From contig OY762224.2 of the NCBI GenBank assembly GCA_963665265.2, forward strand, positions 1 to 64,000: a stretch of 64,000 nt of DNA, written 5' to 3'. The notes under the pieces were generated by a model. The model was not told where the DNA came from. It did not search any database and worked only from the letters and a program-made list of their open reading frames with translations. The position numbers and the translations under genes are program-made. This DNA is from CAXXHQ01 sp963665265. GTDB taxonomy: Bacteria > Planctomycetota > Planctomycetia > Pirellulales > Thermoguttaceae. Position 1 is the first letter of the stretch. The number at the start of each line of letters is the position of its first letter. This document shows, one piece after another, positions 50,701 to 59,306 of the stretch.

Positions 50701-51519
50701 CTACGACTTACGCCGCTCGTCGCCCTTGAGCGATTTTTGCGCCTCGCCGGTCATCGGCACGAACTTCACCGGCAAAACTTCGCGGCGGGTAACCTTGCCG
50801 TCATCCTGCTTTTCCAAGAGAAGGAGCTTTTGCTCCTCTTCGCCGACCGGAATGACCAACCGACCGCCCGGCGCTAATTGATCGATGAGCGCCTGCGGAA
50901 CGGAGTCCGGCGCGGCGGCCACCACGATCACGTCGAAAGGCGCCTTCTCAGGCCAACCGCGATAGCCGTCGCCGCAACGAACCGTCACGTTCTTGTATCC
51001 CATCTTCGCCAAACGGTCCTTCGCCGTCTCGGCCAACTGCGGAACGATTTCTATGCTGTACACTTCCTTGCAAATTTCGCCCAACACCGCCGCTTGATAG
51101 CCTGAGCCGGTCCCCACGTCCAAAACGCGACAGTTCGCCGTCGGACGCACTAACTCGGTCATCAAAGCCACGATGAAAGGTCTCGATATCGTTTGCTCGT
51201 GACCGATCTTCAAAGCCGCATCGTCGTAAGCATGATCGCGGCGATCGTCGGGAACGAAGAGTTGACGCTGAACGCTTCCCATCGCCTTGAGCGTCGATTC
51301 ATCCTTAATGCCTCGGCTACGAAGGTCTTTCCTGACCATCGTACGCCGCGATTCCGCGAAGCGATCGCTTTCCTTTTCGTTCGATTTGTTTGAAGAATTT
51401 TTCGCCATCGACACGACCGGCGTGCCTGCCGACGACCGATGCGCGTTTAGCGTTACGAAAGAGACGAGAGCGGCCAAAGCGAGGCCGGCGCAAGAAAATT
51501 TCAGGACGAGAGCTTTCAT
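50701..51519 (-). CDS. Exported protein-L-isoaspartate O-methyltransferase
   Basis: A 272-residue protein. Residues 1 to about 32 form a signal peptide (LKFSCAGLALAALVSFVTL), unusual for this normally cytoplasmic repair enzyme. The catalytic part is a standard Pcm: FVPDDRRDHAYDDAALKIG, QTISRPFIVALM, the SAM loop VLDVGTGSGYQAAVL and the C-terminal LAPGGRLVIPVGEE. It would methylate isomerised Asp residues. Either the protein is exported and needs a periplasmic methyl donor, or it is anchored. An alternative Met (MAKNSSN) could give a cytoplasmic form. Confidence 0.9.
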   Translation of the reverse strand: MKALVLKFSCAGLALAALVSFVTLNAHRSSAGTPVVSMAKNSSNKSNEKESDRFAESRRTMVRKDLRSRGIKDESTLKAMGSVQRQLFVPDDRRDHAYDDAALKIGHEQTISRPFIVALMTELVRPTANCRVLDVGTGSGYQAAVLGEICKEVYSIEIVPQLAETAKDRLAKMGYKNVTVRCGDGYRGWPEKAPFDVIVVAAAPDSVPQALIDQLAPGGRLVIPVGEEEQKLLLLEKQDDGKVTRREVLPVKFVPMTGEAQKSLKGDERRKS

Positions 51520-51801
51520 ATCACTAACATCTTTCGGAATAATACTTTACGGCGTCATGCCGGGCTATTTTTGAAGGTTCGAGCTTGGCCCGTCAAAGAC
51601 GAGAGCGACGATTTCGTACCTTCCCCCCCACACAATTCGTCGATTCTACCCCCGACTTATTTCTTCGACAATCGCCGCCGCATTTGTTTTTCGACGGAAC
51701 TGACGTTGGCGATTATCCGTCAACCTCTTACACTACGCGAACTTACGCGATTTACCATCAGGCTCCCTAAGGGGATCGCGCGATTCCCGCCGCACACAGC
51801 T
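51520..51801. other. Divergent intergenic region, isoaspartyl methyltransferase / glycosyltransferase
   Basis: About 280 bases between divergently transcribed genes. A plus-strand frame stays open through it but lacks protein-like character before the ATG at 51802, so I treat it as the leader and promoter region. No clear -35/-10 pair could be picked. Confidence 0.45.
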
Positions 51802-53625
51802 ATGACGCAAAATACTCGATATCAAATTTGGATCGCCATCGCGGCGGCCGCCATTTTCTTTACGAACCTCGGCGTCGCCGGGTTGTGGGACGAAGACGAG
51901 ACGCTTTACGCCTCGTGCGCCCGCGAAATGCTTCAGCGCGGCGATTGGGTAACGCCGTATTTCAACGGGCACCTCTTTCCCGACAAACCGCCGCTGATGT
52001 TTTGGACGATGATGGCCGGCTTTAAAATATTCGGCGTAAACGAACTCGGCGCCCGATTTTTTTCCGCCGTCCTGGGACTAGGGACGGCGCTGCTCGTCTA
52101 TCATATGGGCAAAAGGTTATTCGACCTGCGAACCGCTTTCTTGAGCGGAATAATCACCGCCTCGTCGATCATTTTCACCGTCTCGGCCCGCGCCGCCACG
52201 GTCGACGCCGCACTGGTCTTCGTCACCACGACGGCCGTCTTCGCCTTCATCGTCGGAATGATTCGCAAAAGCTCGGCCGAAGGCTCGACCGACGTTTTCG
52301 CATTTCAGGCTGATCGAAAGCTGCCGCTCGCCGTCGCGGCGCTCATGTATTTCGCGCTCGGATTGGCCGTTCTTTCCAAAGGTCCCGTCGGATTCCTTTT
52401 GCCGATGACCGCCTTCGGACTGTTTCTCATGATCGGTCATTGCCGCGTGCGGCTTGCCGCCGCTCCGGCTTCTCCGGCGGGCTTCGTCGCCCGATACGTT
52501 CGAATCGCCGCGGCATTTTTCCATCCAGCGACTTTTTTCCGCAGTCTTTTTCAACTTCGACCGTTCGTCGGCGTTATATTCGTGCTGGCCGTTGCGCTAC
52601 CGTGGTTCGTTCTGGTCGGACTTCGCACCGACGGCGAATGGCTCCGCCTCTTTTTCGGAAAATTCAATCTCCGCCCGTTCGTGCAGCCGATCCTCGGGCA
52701 CAGCGGCCCGTTTTGGTATTACGTTCCGGCCGTGCTGATCGGATTCTTCCCGTGGTCGATCTTCCTCGGGCCGGCCTTTGCAGACGCCGGGCGTCGCATT
52801 CGTCGCAAAGAAGCCGAAGGGGACGCGTTAATTCTGCTCGCCTCTTGGTTCGCCGTCTTCTTCTTTTTCTGGTCGATATGCAGCACGAAGTTGCCGCACT
52901 ATCCGTTGCCCGCCTACCCGGCCTTGGCCTTATTGACCGCCGCGTTCTTGGAACGCTGGATCGCCGATCCCGCGCGCATTTCATCTCGTTGGATGAACGC
53001 GGCGTGGCTCTCGAGCGTGTTGGGAGGAGTGACGATCTTGGTAGCTTTGCCGATCGCGGCGACGATTTACCTTCCCGGCGAACAATGGCTCGGCGCTTTC
53101 GCCATAATTCTCATCGTCGGAGCCGGCGCCGCATGGCGATTCGCTTCGCAGGGTAAAAATCTCTCGGCGGTTCACGCCTATGCCGTCACCTCGGTCGTTT
53201 TTCTGACCGCCGCGTTCGGCATCGCCGCGAATCGGGTTGACGCCTTTCAAAACGCAAGGCCGATCGTCGCCGCGATTCAAGCCGACGCCGAAAAGAACGG
53301 AATTCCCGCCGACGTCCCGCTTTGCGCCTACCGTTTTTTCCGTCAGAGCGAGGTCTATTACGCCAACCGGCAGGTGACGCATTGCGGCGCCCCCGGCGAA
53401 GCGGCGGCGATGAGCCAACTCGACGATTTTTTGACCCAGAAGGGCCATGCGTATATTATTACCCTAGATAAATACCGAGCCGAAATCGACGCCCGCTACC
53501 CGAACCAATTCACTTTGCTCGTCGATCAGCCGCGATTCTTGGCCAAAGATCGCATGATCGTGTTGGCGCTGAAGACCGACGCCGTCGGCGTCGTAGGGCG
53601 TTCGGCGAGCGCCGACCAGAAATAG
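51802..53625 (+). CDS. ArnT-like lipid-linked glycosyltransferase (GT83/PMT_2)
   Basis: A 607-residue protein with about twelve membrane helices. The first periplasmic loop has GLWDEDETLYASCAREML with the catalytic acidic DEDE, followed by GDWVTPYFNGHLFPDKPPLMFW, the ArnT/PMT_2 signature with Lys and Pro-Pro. The soluble C-terminal domain includes CAYRFFRQSEVYYANRQV. It transfers a sugar from an undecaprenyl carrier, commonly to lipid A or surface glycans. The start is placed at ATG 51802, where the first helix begins. Confidence 0.88.
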   Translation: MTQNTRYQIWIAIAAAAIFFTNLGVAGLWDEDETLYASCAREMLQRGDWVTPYFNGHLFPDKPPLMFWTMMAGFKIFGVNELGARFFSAVLGLGTALLVYHMGKRLFDLRTAFLSGIITASSIIFTVSARAATVDAALVFVTTTAVFAFIVGMIRKSSAEGSTDVFAFQADRKLPLAVAALMYFALGLAVLSKGPVGFLLPMTAFGLFLMIGHCRVRLAAAPASPAGFVARYVRIAAAFFHPATFFRSLFQLRPFVGVIFVLAVALPWFVLVGLRTDGEWLRLFFGKFNLRPFVQPILGHSGPFWYYVPAVLIGFFPWSIFLGPAFADAGRRIRRKEAEGDALILLASWFAVFFFFWSICSTKLPHYPLPAYPALALLTAAFLERWIADPARISSRWMNAAWLSSVLGGVTILVALPIAATIYLPGEQWLGAFAIILIVGAGAAWRFASQGKNLSAVHAYAVTSVVFLTAAFGIAANRVDAFQNARPIVAAIQADAEKNGIPADVPLCAYRFFRQSEVYYANRQVTHCGAPGEAAAMSQLDDFLTQKGHAYIITLDKYRAEIDARYPNQFTLLVDQPRFLAKDRMIVLALKTDAVGVVGRSASADQK

Positions 53626-53682
53626 TCTAGAGATAGGCGCTCGGCGAGCGCCGAAACGGCATTTCAATCACGAGGCGCAATC

Positions 53683-54168
53683 ATGTCCGTCGATCCGCTC
53701 CGCCGCGAGCTGTACGATTCGTTCAAGAATCGCGCGATGATTTACTATTTGATCTACGACGAGCTGCGTAAGGAGTGCGGCGAGGAGAAGGCCGAGGAAG
53801 TTCTTTCCCGCGCGATCTATCGGCGAGGCGAAGAGCATGGCCGAATGAAGTTCGGCTCATTCGGTCCGAACGACATGTCGGGTTTGCAAAAGGCGTTCTT
53901 AGAAGGGATTCCCGACGAGGGGCGCATGTTCCACCCCGAGATTCTGCACAGCGGCCCGGAAGGCGTCGACATCCAGTTTCGCAGTTGTCCGCTGCGCGAC
54001 GCTTGGCTCGAAGCCGAATTGCCGCCCGAAGAAGTGGCGACGCTCTGCCGCATCGCCGCGAGGATCGACAACGGCACTTTTGAAGGGGCCGGCTTCAAAT
54101 TTCACGCCGACACCTGGCAACCCAAGGGGGACGGCTGCTGCCGCCTGCATATCAGACCGGGAAAGTAA
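53683..54168 (+). CDS. L-2-amino-thiazoline-4-carboxylic acid hydrolase-like protein
   Basis: A 161-residue protein with the fold pattern of the ATC-hydrolase family: an N-terminal helical half (AMIYYLIYDELRKECGEEKA, ending with the R..GEEHGR helix), then strands with IQFRSCPLRDAW (the conserved Cys-Pro), LCRIAARIDNGTFEGAG and the ending GDGCCRLHIRP. The named activity is known for a few members only; the true substrate is open. It is 57 nt after the glycosyltransferase and convergent with the ThiF-like gene. Confidence 0.7.
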   Translation: MSVDPLRRELYDSFKNRAMIYYLIYDELRKECGEEKAEEVLSRAIYRRGEEHGRMKFGSFGPNDMSGLQKAFLEGIPDEGRMFHPEILHSGPEGVDIQFRSCPLRDAWLEAELPPEEVATLCRIAARIDNGTFEGAGFKFHADTWQPKGDGCCRLHIRPGK

Positions 54169-54204
54169 AACACTCCCTGTCTTCTACTACCCGTTCTGAT
54201 GGAC

Positions 54205-55224
54205 TCACATTCCCACGTATTTCGCATAGGCCGTCCGCGCGACGGCGATGTCGTCCGTTCCGGCGACGATCGCTCGGCCGTCGGCGAAAACGGTGATCTC
54301 GAACGATTCGACTTTGAATCGCACTAAAAACGCACTACGAGCGGTCACTTCAAAGGCCGTAAGTCGAGCGGCCAAGTCTTCCAGCGAAACCGTCTTGTCG
54401 GGCGAAGCCAATTGCACGGCATTTCTTCCGCAGAGGATCGCGGCCCGACTCGTCCCGCGTCCGGCGAGGAACGAAAAGTCTCGCCGCGCGCAAGTAGGGC
54501 AATCGGCGCTCTTCAGCGCCGAGACGTTCATCATGCGAACTTGGTTGGTCCATAGATCGACGACGAACATTTTTCGCAAGACGGCCGCTCGAGCTCCGCT
54601 CAATATTTTCAGCGCCTCCATGGCCTCGACGGAGGCGACGACGCCCACGATCGGCCCGAGGACGCCGACCGAATCGCACGTCGGCGCCGCGCCGGGCGCG
54701 GGGGGCACCTCGACGACGCACCGCAAACAGGGGGTCTCGCCCGGCAACACGGTCATGACTTGCCCCTCAGTCCCCACGCAACCGCCGAAGACCCACGGGA
54801 GGCCGTTCTTTACGGCGTAATCGTTGATGACGAATCGCGTCTCGAAATTATCGCAGCCGTCGATGATTACGTCGGCGTCTTCGCAGAGCCGTTCGATAGT
54901 CTCCGGTCCAATGTCGGCTACGACCGGCTCGACGCGCACTTCGGAATTCGCGGCTCGCAAGCGTTCGGCAGCGGCGATCGCTTTGGGAGCGCCGGCACGC
55001 GCGTCTTCCTCGGTGAAGAGCGTTTGCCGATGCAGATTGCTCAGATCGACGACGTCGCGGTCGATGACGCGAACGTGCCCGACGCCGGCGCGAACCAAGA
55101 GGTTGGCGATTTGATTGCCCAAGGCGCCGCATCCGCAGACAACCGCGCGAGCCGCGAGCAACCGCCGTTGCCCCTGCTCGCCGATCGGCTGAAATCGAAT
55201 TTGTCTTGCGTAACGGTCTAGCAT
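54205..55224 (-). CDS. ThiF/MoeB/HesA-family adenylyltransferase
   Basis: A 339-residue E1-like enzyme that activates the C-terminus of a ubiquitin-like sulfur carrier (ThiS or MoaD type). Residues 1-30 include DRYARQIRF, then the nucleotide loop AVVCGCGALGNQIANLL, RVIDRDVVDLSNLHRQTLF and DGCDNFETRFVINDY. TPCLRCV is the zinc/catalytic region. A second CPTC pair near residue 245 completes the zinc site. The last 90 residues are a ubiquitin-like or sulfurtransferase-like add-on. It is 23 nt downstream of uvrA on the same strand. Confidence 0.92.
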   Translation of the reverse strand: MLDRYARQIRFQPIGEQGQRRLLAARAVVCGCGALGNQIANLLVRAGVGHVRVIDRDVVDLSNLHRQTLFTEEDARAGAPKAIAAAERLRAANSEVRVEPVVADIGPETIERLCEDADVIIDGCDNFETRFVINDYAVKNGLPWVFGGCVGTEGQVMTVLPGETPCLRCVVEVPPAPGAAPTCDSVGVLGPIVGVVASVEAMEALKILSGARAAVLRKMFVVDLWTNQVRMMNVSALKSADCPTCARRDFSFLAGRGTSRAAILCGRNAVQLASPDKTVSLEDLAARLTAFEVTARSAFLVRFKVESFEITVFADGRAIVAGTDDIAVARTAYAKYVGM

Positions 55225-55247
55225 GTCATCGCTTTCCGACGAATACG

Positions 55248-58136
55248 TTATTCGGCGCGTTCCTTCAGCGCCTCGGCCAAAAAACGGCCAGTCGCCGATT
55301 GCGAGTTGTTCGCCACCATCTCCGGCGTTCCTTTGGCGACGAGTTGGCCGCCGTTCTCCGCCGCGTCCGGACCGAGATCAATTATATAATCGGCCGCCTT
55401 CATCATCTGCAAATTATGCTCGACGACGATCAGCGAATGGCCGACGTCGAGCAACGCCTCGAAGCAATCGAGCAACTGGACGACGTCGGAGAAATGCAAA
55501 CCGGTCGTCGGCTCGTCGAGAATGAAAAGGCAACGTCCTCGTTTCGCGGCGCTCATATAGTTTGCCAATTTCAGGCGTTGCGCCTCGCCGCCGGAAAGCG
55601 TGTTCGCCGGTTGGCCGAGCCGCACGTAGTCGAGTCCCACGTCGATCAACCGCTTCAGCTTCGCTTGCACTTTCGGCTGGCCTCGAAAGAACGTGAACGC
55701 CTCGCGCACGGTCATTTCCAAGGCCTCGGCGATATTGCGGCCGCGATAAGTAACGTCGAGAATTTCGTCGCGATATCGAGCGCCGCCGCATTGCGAGCAT
55801 TTCATATACACGTCGGCGAGGAACTGCATGTCGATTTGAATGTAGCCGTCGCCGTTGCACGTCTCGCAGCGTCCCCCTTCGACGTTAAACGAGAAATGGC
55901 TGGCGTTAAACCCGCGCGTTTTCGCCTCGACGGTGTCGGCGAAAACGTTGCGAATCTCGTCGAAAATTTTCAGATAGGTCACCGGGTTGCTGCGCGGAGT
56001 GCGACCGATCGGGCTTTGATCGATCATAATCACGTCGTTTATTTGCCCGTCGCCGAAGATATCGTCGTGCGGATACGGTTTCGGCGCGTCTTTGCGTAAC
56101 CGACGACACAACGCCGGATAGAGCGTATCCTCGACCAGCGTGCTTTTTCCCGATCCGCTCACGCCGGTCACGAGGCAGAGCACGCCGAGGGGGAACTCGA
56201 CGGTCACGTTTTTCAGGTTATTCCCCCGGGCGCCGGCCAATCGAATCCAACCGTGGTTCGGCGGACGGCGTCTTCCGATCTGCGTCACTCCCCGCCGTCC
56301 CGCCATATAATCGCCGGTCATGCAGTCCGCCGAATCGAGCATCTCCGCCGGGGCGCCCTGGAAGGTGACCTTGCCGCCGCGGTCGCCCGCGCCCGGACCG
56401 ATTTCGACGACTTGATCCGCCGCGCGAATCATCGCCTCCTCATGCTCAACGACCACGACGGAATTTCCTCGATCACGGAGCTTCTTTATCGAATGAATCA
56501 GTTGGCTCGTGTCGCGCGGGTGCAATCCGATCGAAGGCTCGTCGAGAACGTAGAGCATGTTGACCAAGCTCGAACCGAGCGCGGCGGTCAACGCAACGCG
56601 CCGCCCTTCTCCGCCGGACAGCGTTCGCAGCGGACGCTCCAAGGTCAAATAGCCTAGCCCGACCTCTTCCAAATAATGCAACCGCGAGCGAACCTGCTCT
56701 AACATCATCCGGCCGATCCGCCGTTCCTTCTCGGTCAACTGCAAGTCGCGGAAGAAAGCCGCCGCTTCGGAGACTTTCAACTCCGAAATTTCGCCGACGT
56801 TCTTTCCTCCCACGCGAACGGCCAGGCCCTCGTCGCGCAATCGAGTCCCGCCGCATTTCTCGCAGCGTCGATAACTTCGCCAACGGCTCAGGAATACGCG
56901 AACGTGCATTTTGTACTTGCGCTTTTCCAGCGACTCGAAAAAGCCGTTTAGGCCGCCGTACTCGCTCTCCGGAACGCCCCCAACGATCATCTCGACGTGG
57001 CGAGGCTCAAGCTGCTTGAACGGAACGTCGGTCGGAAGATCGAACTGCTTCGCCGCCTTTAAGAGCGTTTGCAATTCCCCTTCGAACGAAGGCGCATTCC
57101 ATGGCGCGATCGCCCCTTCCTTGAGCGACTTGTTCGCGTCGGGCACGATCAAATCGAGATCCATGTCAATGACGTTGCCGAAGCCTTCGCAAACCGGGCA
57201 GGCGCCGAGCGGGCTGTTAAAGCTGAACAAACGCGGCTCGGGCGCCGCGTAGTCGATTTCGCAGTCTTCGCAGCGATATTGCGAACTGAATCCGTAGCGC
57301 CGCCACAAGCGATCGTCGATCATGACCGGCGAGCCACGTTCGCCGTCGCCGTTCTCTTCGCTCTTCGAATCGCCGTTTTCGACGAAGGCGAAGCAACGCC
57401 CGCGTCCTTTAGCGAAAGCCGCCTCGACCGATTCGCGCAAGCGTCCGCCGGCAGTCGCGCCGGCCGACAACCGATCAAGCACGACGTACCAACCGTTTCC
57501 GTTCTTTCCTTCTCCGTTCGTCGAAGTCGTCGCCCCGAAGCCGAGCGTCTCCGGCGAGACCTCGGCCAAGCTGACCGTCCGTCCGTCCACGATCAAGCGA
57601 ATGAAACCGTCCTCTTTCAAACCGGCGCAAAGCGAATCGCGTTCCGCCTCGTCTTCGGGCCTCTCCAGCCGCGAGGCGATCATGAACTTCGCGCCCGGCG
57701 GCAAAGCGGCGAGCGCCTCCGACGCGCTTTGCGGCGTGTCGCAACGAACCTCGGCCCCGCAACCTCGACAAAAAACTCGACCGATCTTCGCGAAAAGCAA
57801 CCGCAGATAATCGTTCGTCTCGGTCGCCGTGCCCACGGTCGAACGACTCGAATGATTGCCGTTCTTGCTCGTCACAGCAATGGCGGGGGGAATCCCTTCG
57901 ATCGACTCGGCCTCAGGCTTCTCCAAGCGCTGCAAAAATTGCCGCGTGTAGGCCGAAAAACTTTCGATATACCGACGCTGTCCCTCGGCATAGAGCGTGT
58001 CCAGGGCGAGACTGCTTTTTCCGCTCCCGCTCAGGCCGCAGAACACAATCAACTTTTGACGCGGCAAATCGAGATCGACCGATTTCAGATTATGAACTGA
58101 AACGCCGCGCAGCGAAATGAAACCGGTATCAGGCAT
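55248..58136 (-). CDS. uvrA: Excinuclease ABC subunit UvrA
   Basis: A 962-residue DNA-damage sensor with two ABC ATPase halves. Walker A motifs are CGLSGSGKSSLALDTLY (N-half) and TGVSGSGKSTLVEDTLY (C-half). ABC signatures are TLSGGEGRRVAL and TLSGGEAQRLKLAN. Zinc sites are CRGCGAEVRC (a compact first module), CEDC...CPVC and CETCNGDG...CSQCGG. Family features such as YIESFSAYTRQFL and SPIGRTPRSNP are intact. It forms a dimer that loads UvrB at lesions. The gene is complete and is the first of a pair with the ThiF-like gene. Confidence 0.97.
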   Translation of the reverse strand: MPDTGFISLRGVSVHNLKSVDLDLPRQKLIVFCGLSGSGKSSLALDTLYAEGQRRYIESFSAYTRQFLQRLEKPEAESIEGIPPAIAVTSKNGNHSSRSTVGTATETNDYLRLLFAKIGRVFCRGCGAEVRCDTPQSASEALAALPPGAKFMIASRLERPEDEAERDSLCAGLKEDGFIRLIVDGRTVSLAEVSPETLGFGATTSTNGEGKNGNGWYVVLDRLSAGATAGGRLRESVEAAFAKGRGRCFAFVENGDSKSEENGDGERGSPVMIDDRLWRRYGFSSQYRCEDCEIDYAAPEPRLFSFNSPLGACPVCEGFGNVIDMDLDLIVPDANKSLKEGAIAPWNAPSFEGELQTLLKAAKQFDLPTDVPFKQLEPRHVEMIVGGVPESEYGGLNGFFESLEKRKYKMHVRVFLSRWRSYRRCEKCGGTRLRDEGLAVRVGGKNVGEISELKVSEAAAFFRDLQLTEKERRIGRMMLEQVRSRLHYLEEVGLGYLTLERPLRTLSGGEGRRVALTAALGSSLVNMLYVLDEPSIGLHPRDTSQLIHSIKKLRDRGNSVVVVEHEEAMIRAADQVVEIGPGAGDRGGKVTFQGAPAEMLDSADCMTGDYMAGRRGVTQIGRRRPPNHGWIRLAGARGNNLKNVTVEFPLGVLCLVTGVSGSGKSTLVEDTLYPALCRRLRKDAPKPYPHDDIFGDGQINDVIMIDQSPIGRTPRSNPVTYLKIFDEIRNVFADTVEAKTRGFNASHFSFNVEGGRCETCNGDGYIQIDMQFLADVYMKCSQCGGARYRDEILDVTYRGRNIAEALEMTVREAFTFFRGQPKVQAKLKRLIDVGLDYVRLGQPANTLSGGEAQRLKLANYMSAAKRGRCLFILDEPTTGLHFSDVVQLLDCFEALLDVGHSLIVVEHNLQMMKAADYIIDLGPDAAENGGQLVAKGTPEMVANNSQSATGRFLAEALKERAE

Positions 58137-58430
58137 GGTTGGTTGATTGCGAAAGGACGGCGGCGTTCTGTCGAAGCGCTTTTCGGGACGTGCCGCAAAA
58201 AGGGAAGAGGTTCTTCAAACACGGCTTGACCTATACGGAGCACAGCCGGCTAGACAGGCCTCTTTCGACAATCCGGCAAATTACCTATCCTATCACGGTC
58301 TACGCCCGCCGTCCACATTTTGCAGGCCTCGGGCAGCCCCTTTTTTCGATTTGGAAGCAGAGGTCCAGAGCGCGATTTCGCCTGAAAGGGGCTTAAGATG
58401 ACCGCGACCGGCCGCCAAGGATCGAACGCC
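58137..58430. other. Intergenic region upstream of uvrA
   Basis: About 290 bases. It should hold the uvrA promoter on the minus strand. Open plus-strand frames here have no protein character or ribosome-binding site. I see no SOS-box palindrome of the CTGT-N8-ACAG kind. Confidence 0.4.
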
Positions 58431-59144
58431 CTACTTCTTCTCCACACAGCCGGCCACCATCGGCGCCAATGAATCCAAATCGACCGAATCCAAAAGTCGA
58501 TTCGGGACCGCCCAATAGAGAATGACGATCTTGTCGTCGATGACTCGACTATAGCAGTCGGTCACGCCCTTCTCCGACCGAAAGCCCGGCTGGCCTTGCT
58601 TAGGCTCGTAATAGAACGAAGCGGAGAATGTCGAACGGAAATATTTCCACGGCGTCGCCGCTCCCGACGGAGTTTCGCATGGCTTATCGGCCACCGGCTC
58701 TGACTTCGCATCTTTGACATTCATCGAAAGACCGTCGATGACGGCGTTCATGAACGCGACCGGCTCCCGCCCTTGCGGCATATCCACGACGGCCACATAC
58801 AAGTAATATGCGGTCTTGCCTCCCTTGCTATCCTCAATGAAATCCTCGAAGGCCAATTTCTGGCCGCTCATCTCTTTCCCGAAAGGAGAAAAACGCTTCA
58901 CGTCAACCGCGCCTTTGGCTAAAGGCGCTTGAGTGAACCGTTTCGGAACGCGAAACGCCAGTTGCGTGTCGGGAATCGGCTCCGCATCCTGTTTCAAAAC
59001 CTCGCTGTATTTTGAATTCGACTGCATCTCTTGGAGCGTCTTACCCAAGCGCTCCTCGTACTCGCTCGTTCCGCAACCGGCGAGAACCGCGCAACCGCAA
59101 AATAACAATCCAAGCTTCCATCTCATATCTCGATGCAGTTTCAT
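58431..59144 (-). CDS. Lipoprotein of unknown function
   Basis: A 237-residue protein; the start at 59144 has GAGG 7 nt upstream. A signal peptide with a good lipobox (LGLLFCGCAVLAGC) predicts a lipid-anchored Cys. The mature part starts with a helix (EERLGKTLQEMQ) and continues as a mixed domain (DTQLAFRVPKRFT, KTAYYLYVAVVDMPQGR, SRVIDDKIVILYWAVPNRL). It is downstream of the YCF48-type giant on the same strand (162-nt gap). No family is recognised. Confidence 0.7.
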   Translation of the reverse strand: MKLHRDMRWKLGLLFCGCAVLAGCGTSEYEERLGKTLQEMQSNSKYSEVLKQDAEPIPDTQLAFRVPKRFTQAPLAKGAVDVKRFSPFGKEMSGQKLAFEDFIEDSKGGKTAYYLYVAVVDMPQGREPVAFMNAVIDGLSMNVKDAKSEPVADKPCETPSGAATPWKYFRSTFSASFYYEPKQGQPGFRSEKGVTDCYSRVIDDKIVILYWAVPNRLLDSVDLDSLAPMVAGCVEKK

Positions 59145-59306
59145 AAAACGCCTCACCGATTTCTCTATCGATATTTCGGTCGACCGCGGAGCGGGATCGC
59201 CGAAAACGGACAACCCATCCATTGTCGCGTCCCCCGCAGGGGGCTGTCAAGCGGATTCAAAACGGCTGTTATACCTCATTTTATCGCTTTGCGACTCGTC
59301 CTCAAC

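Noticed and set aside
51571..51801. N-terminal extension of the ArnT-like protein
   Set aside because: The frame is open, but the text lacks membrane-protein character; the usual first helix begins at the ATG at 51802.
57069..58100. A 343-codon plus-strand open frame
   Set aside because: It lies entirely antisense to uvrA and reads as Arg/Ala-rich text with no family or ribosome-binding site; a by-product of GC-rich codon use.
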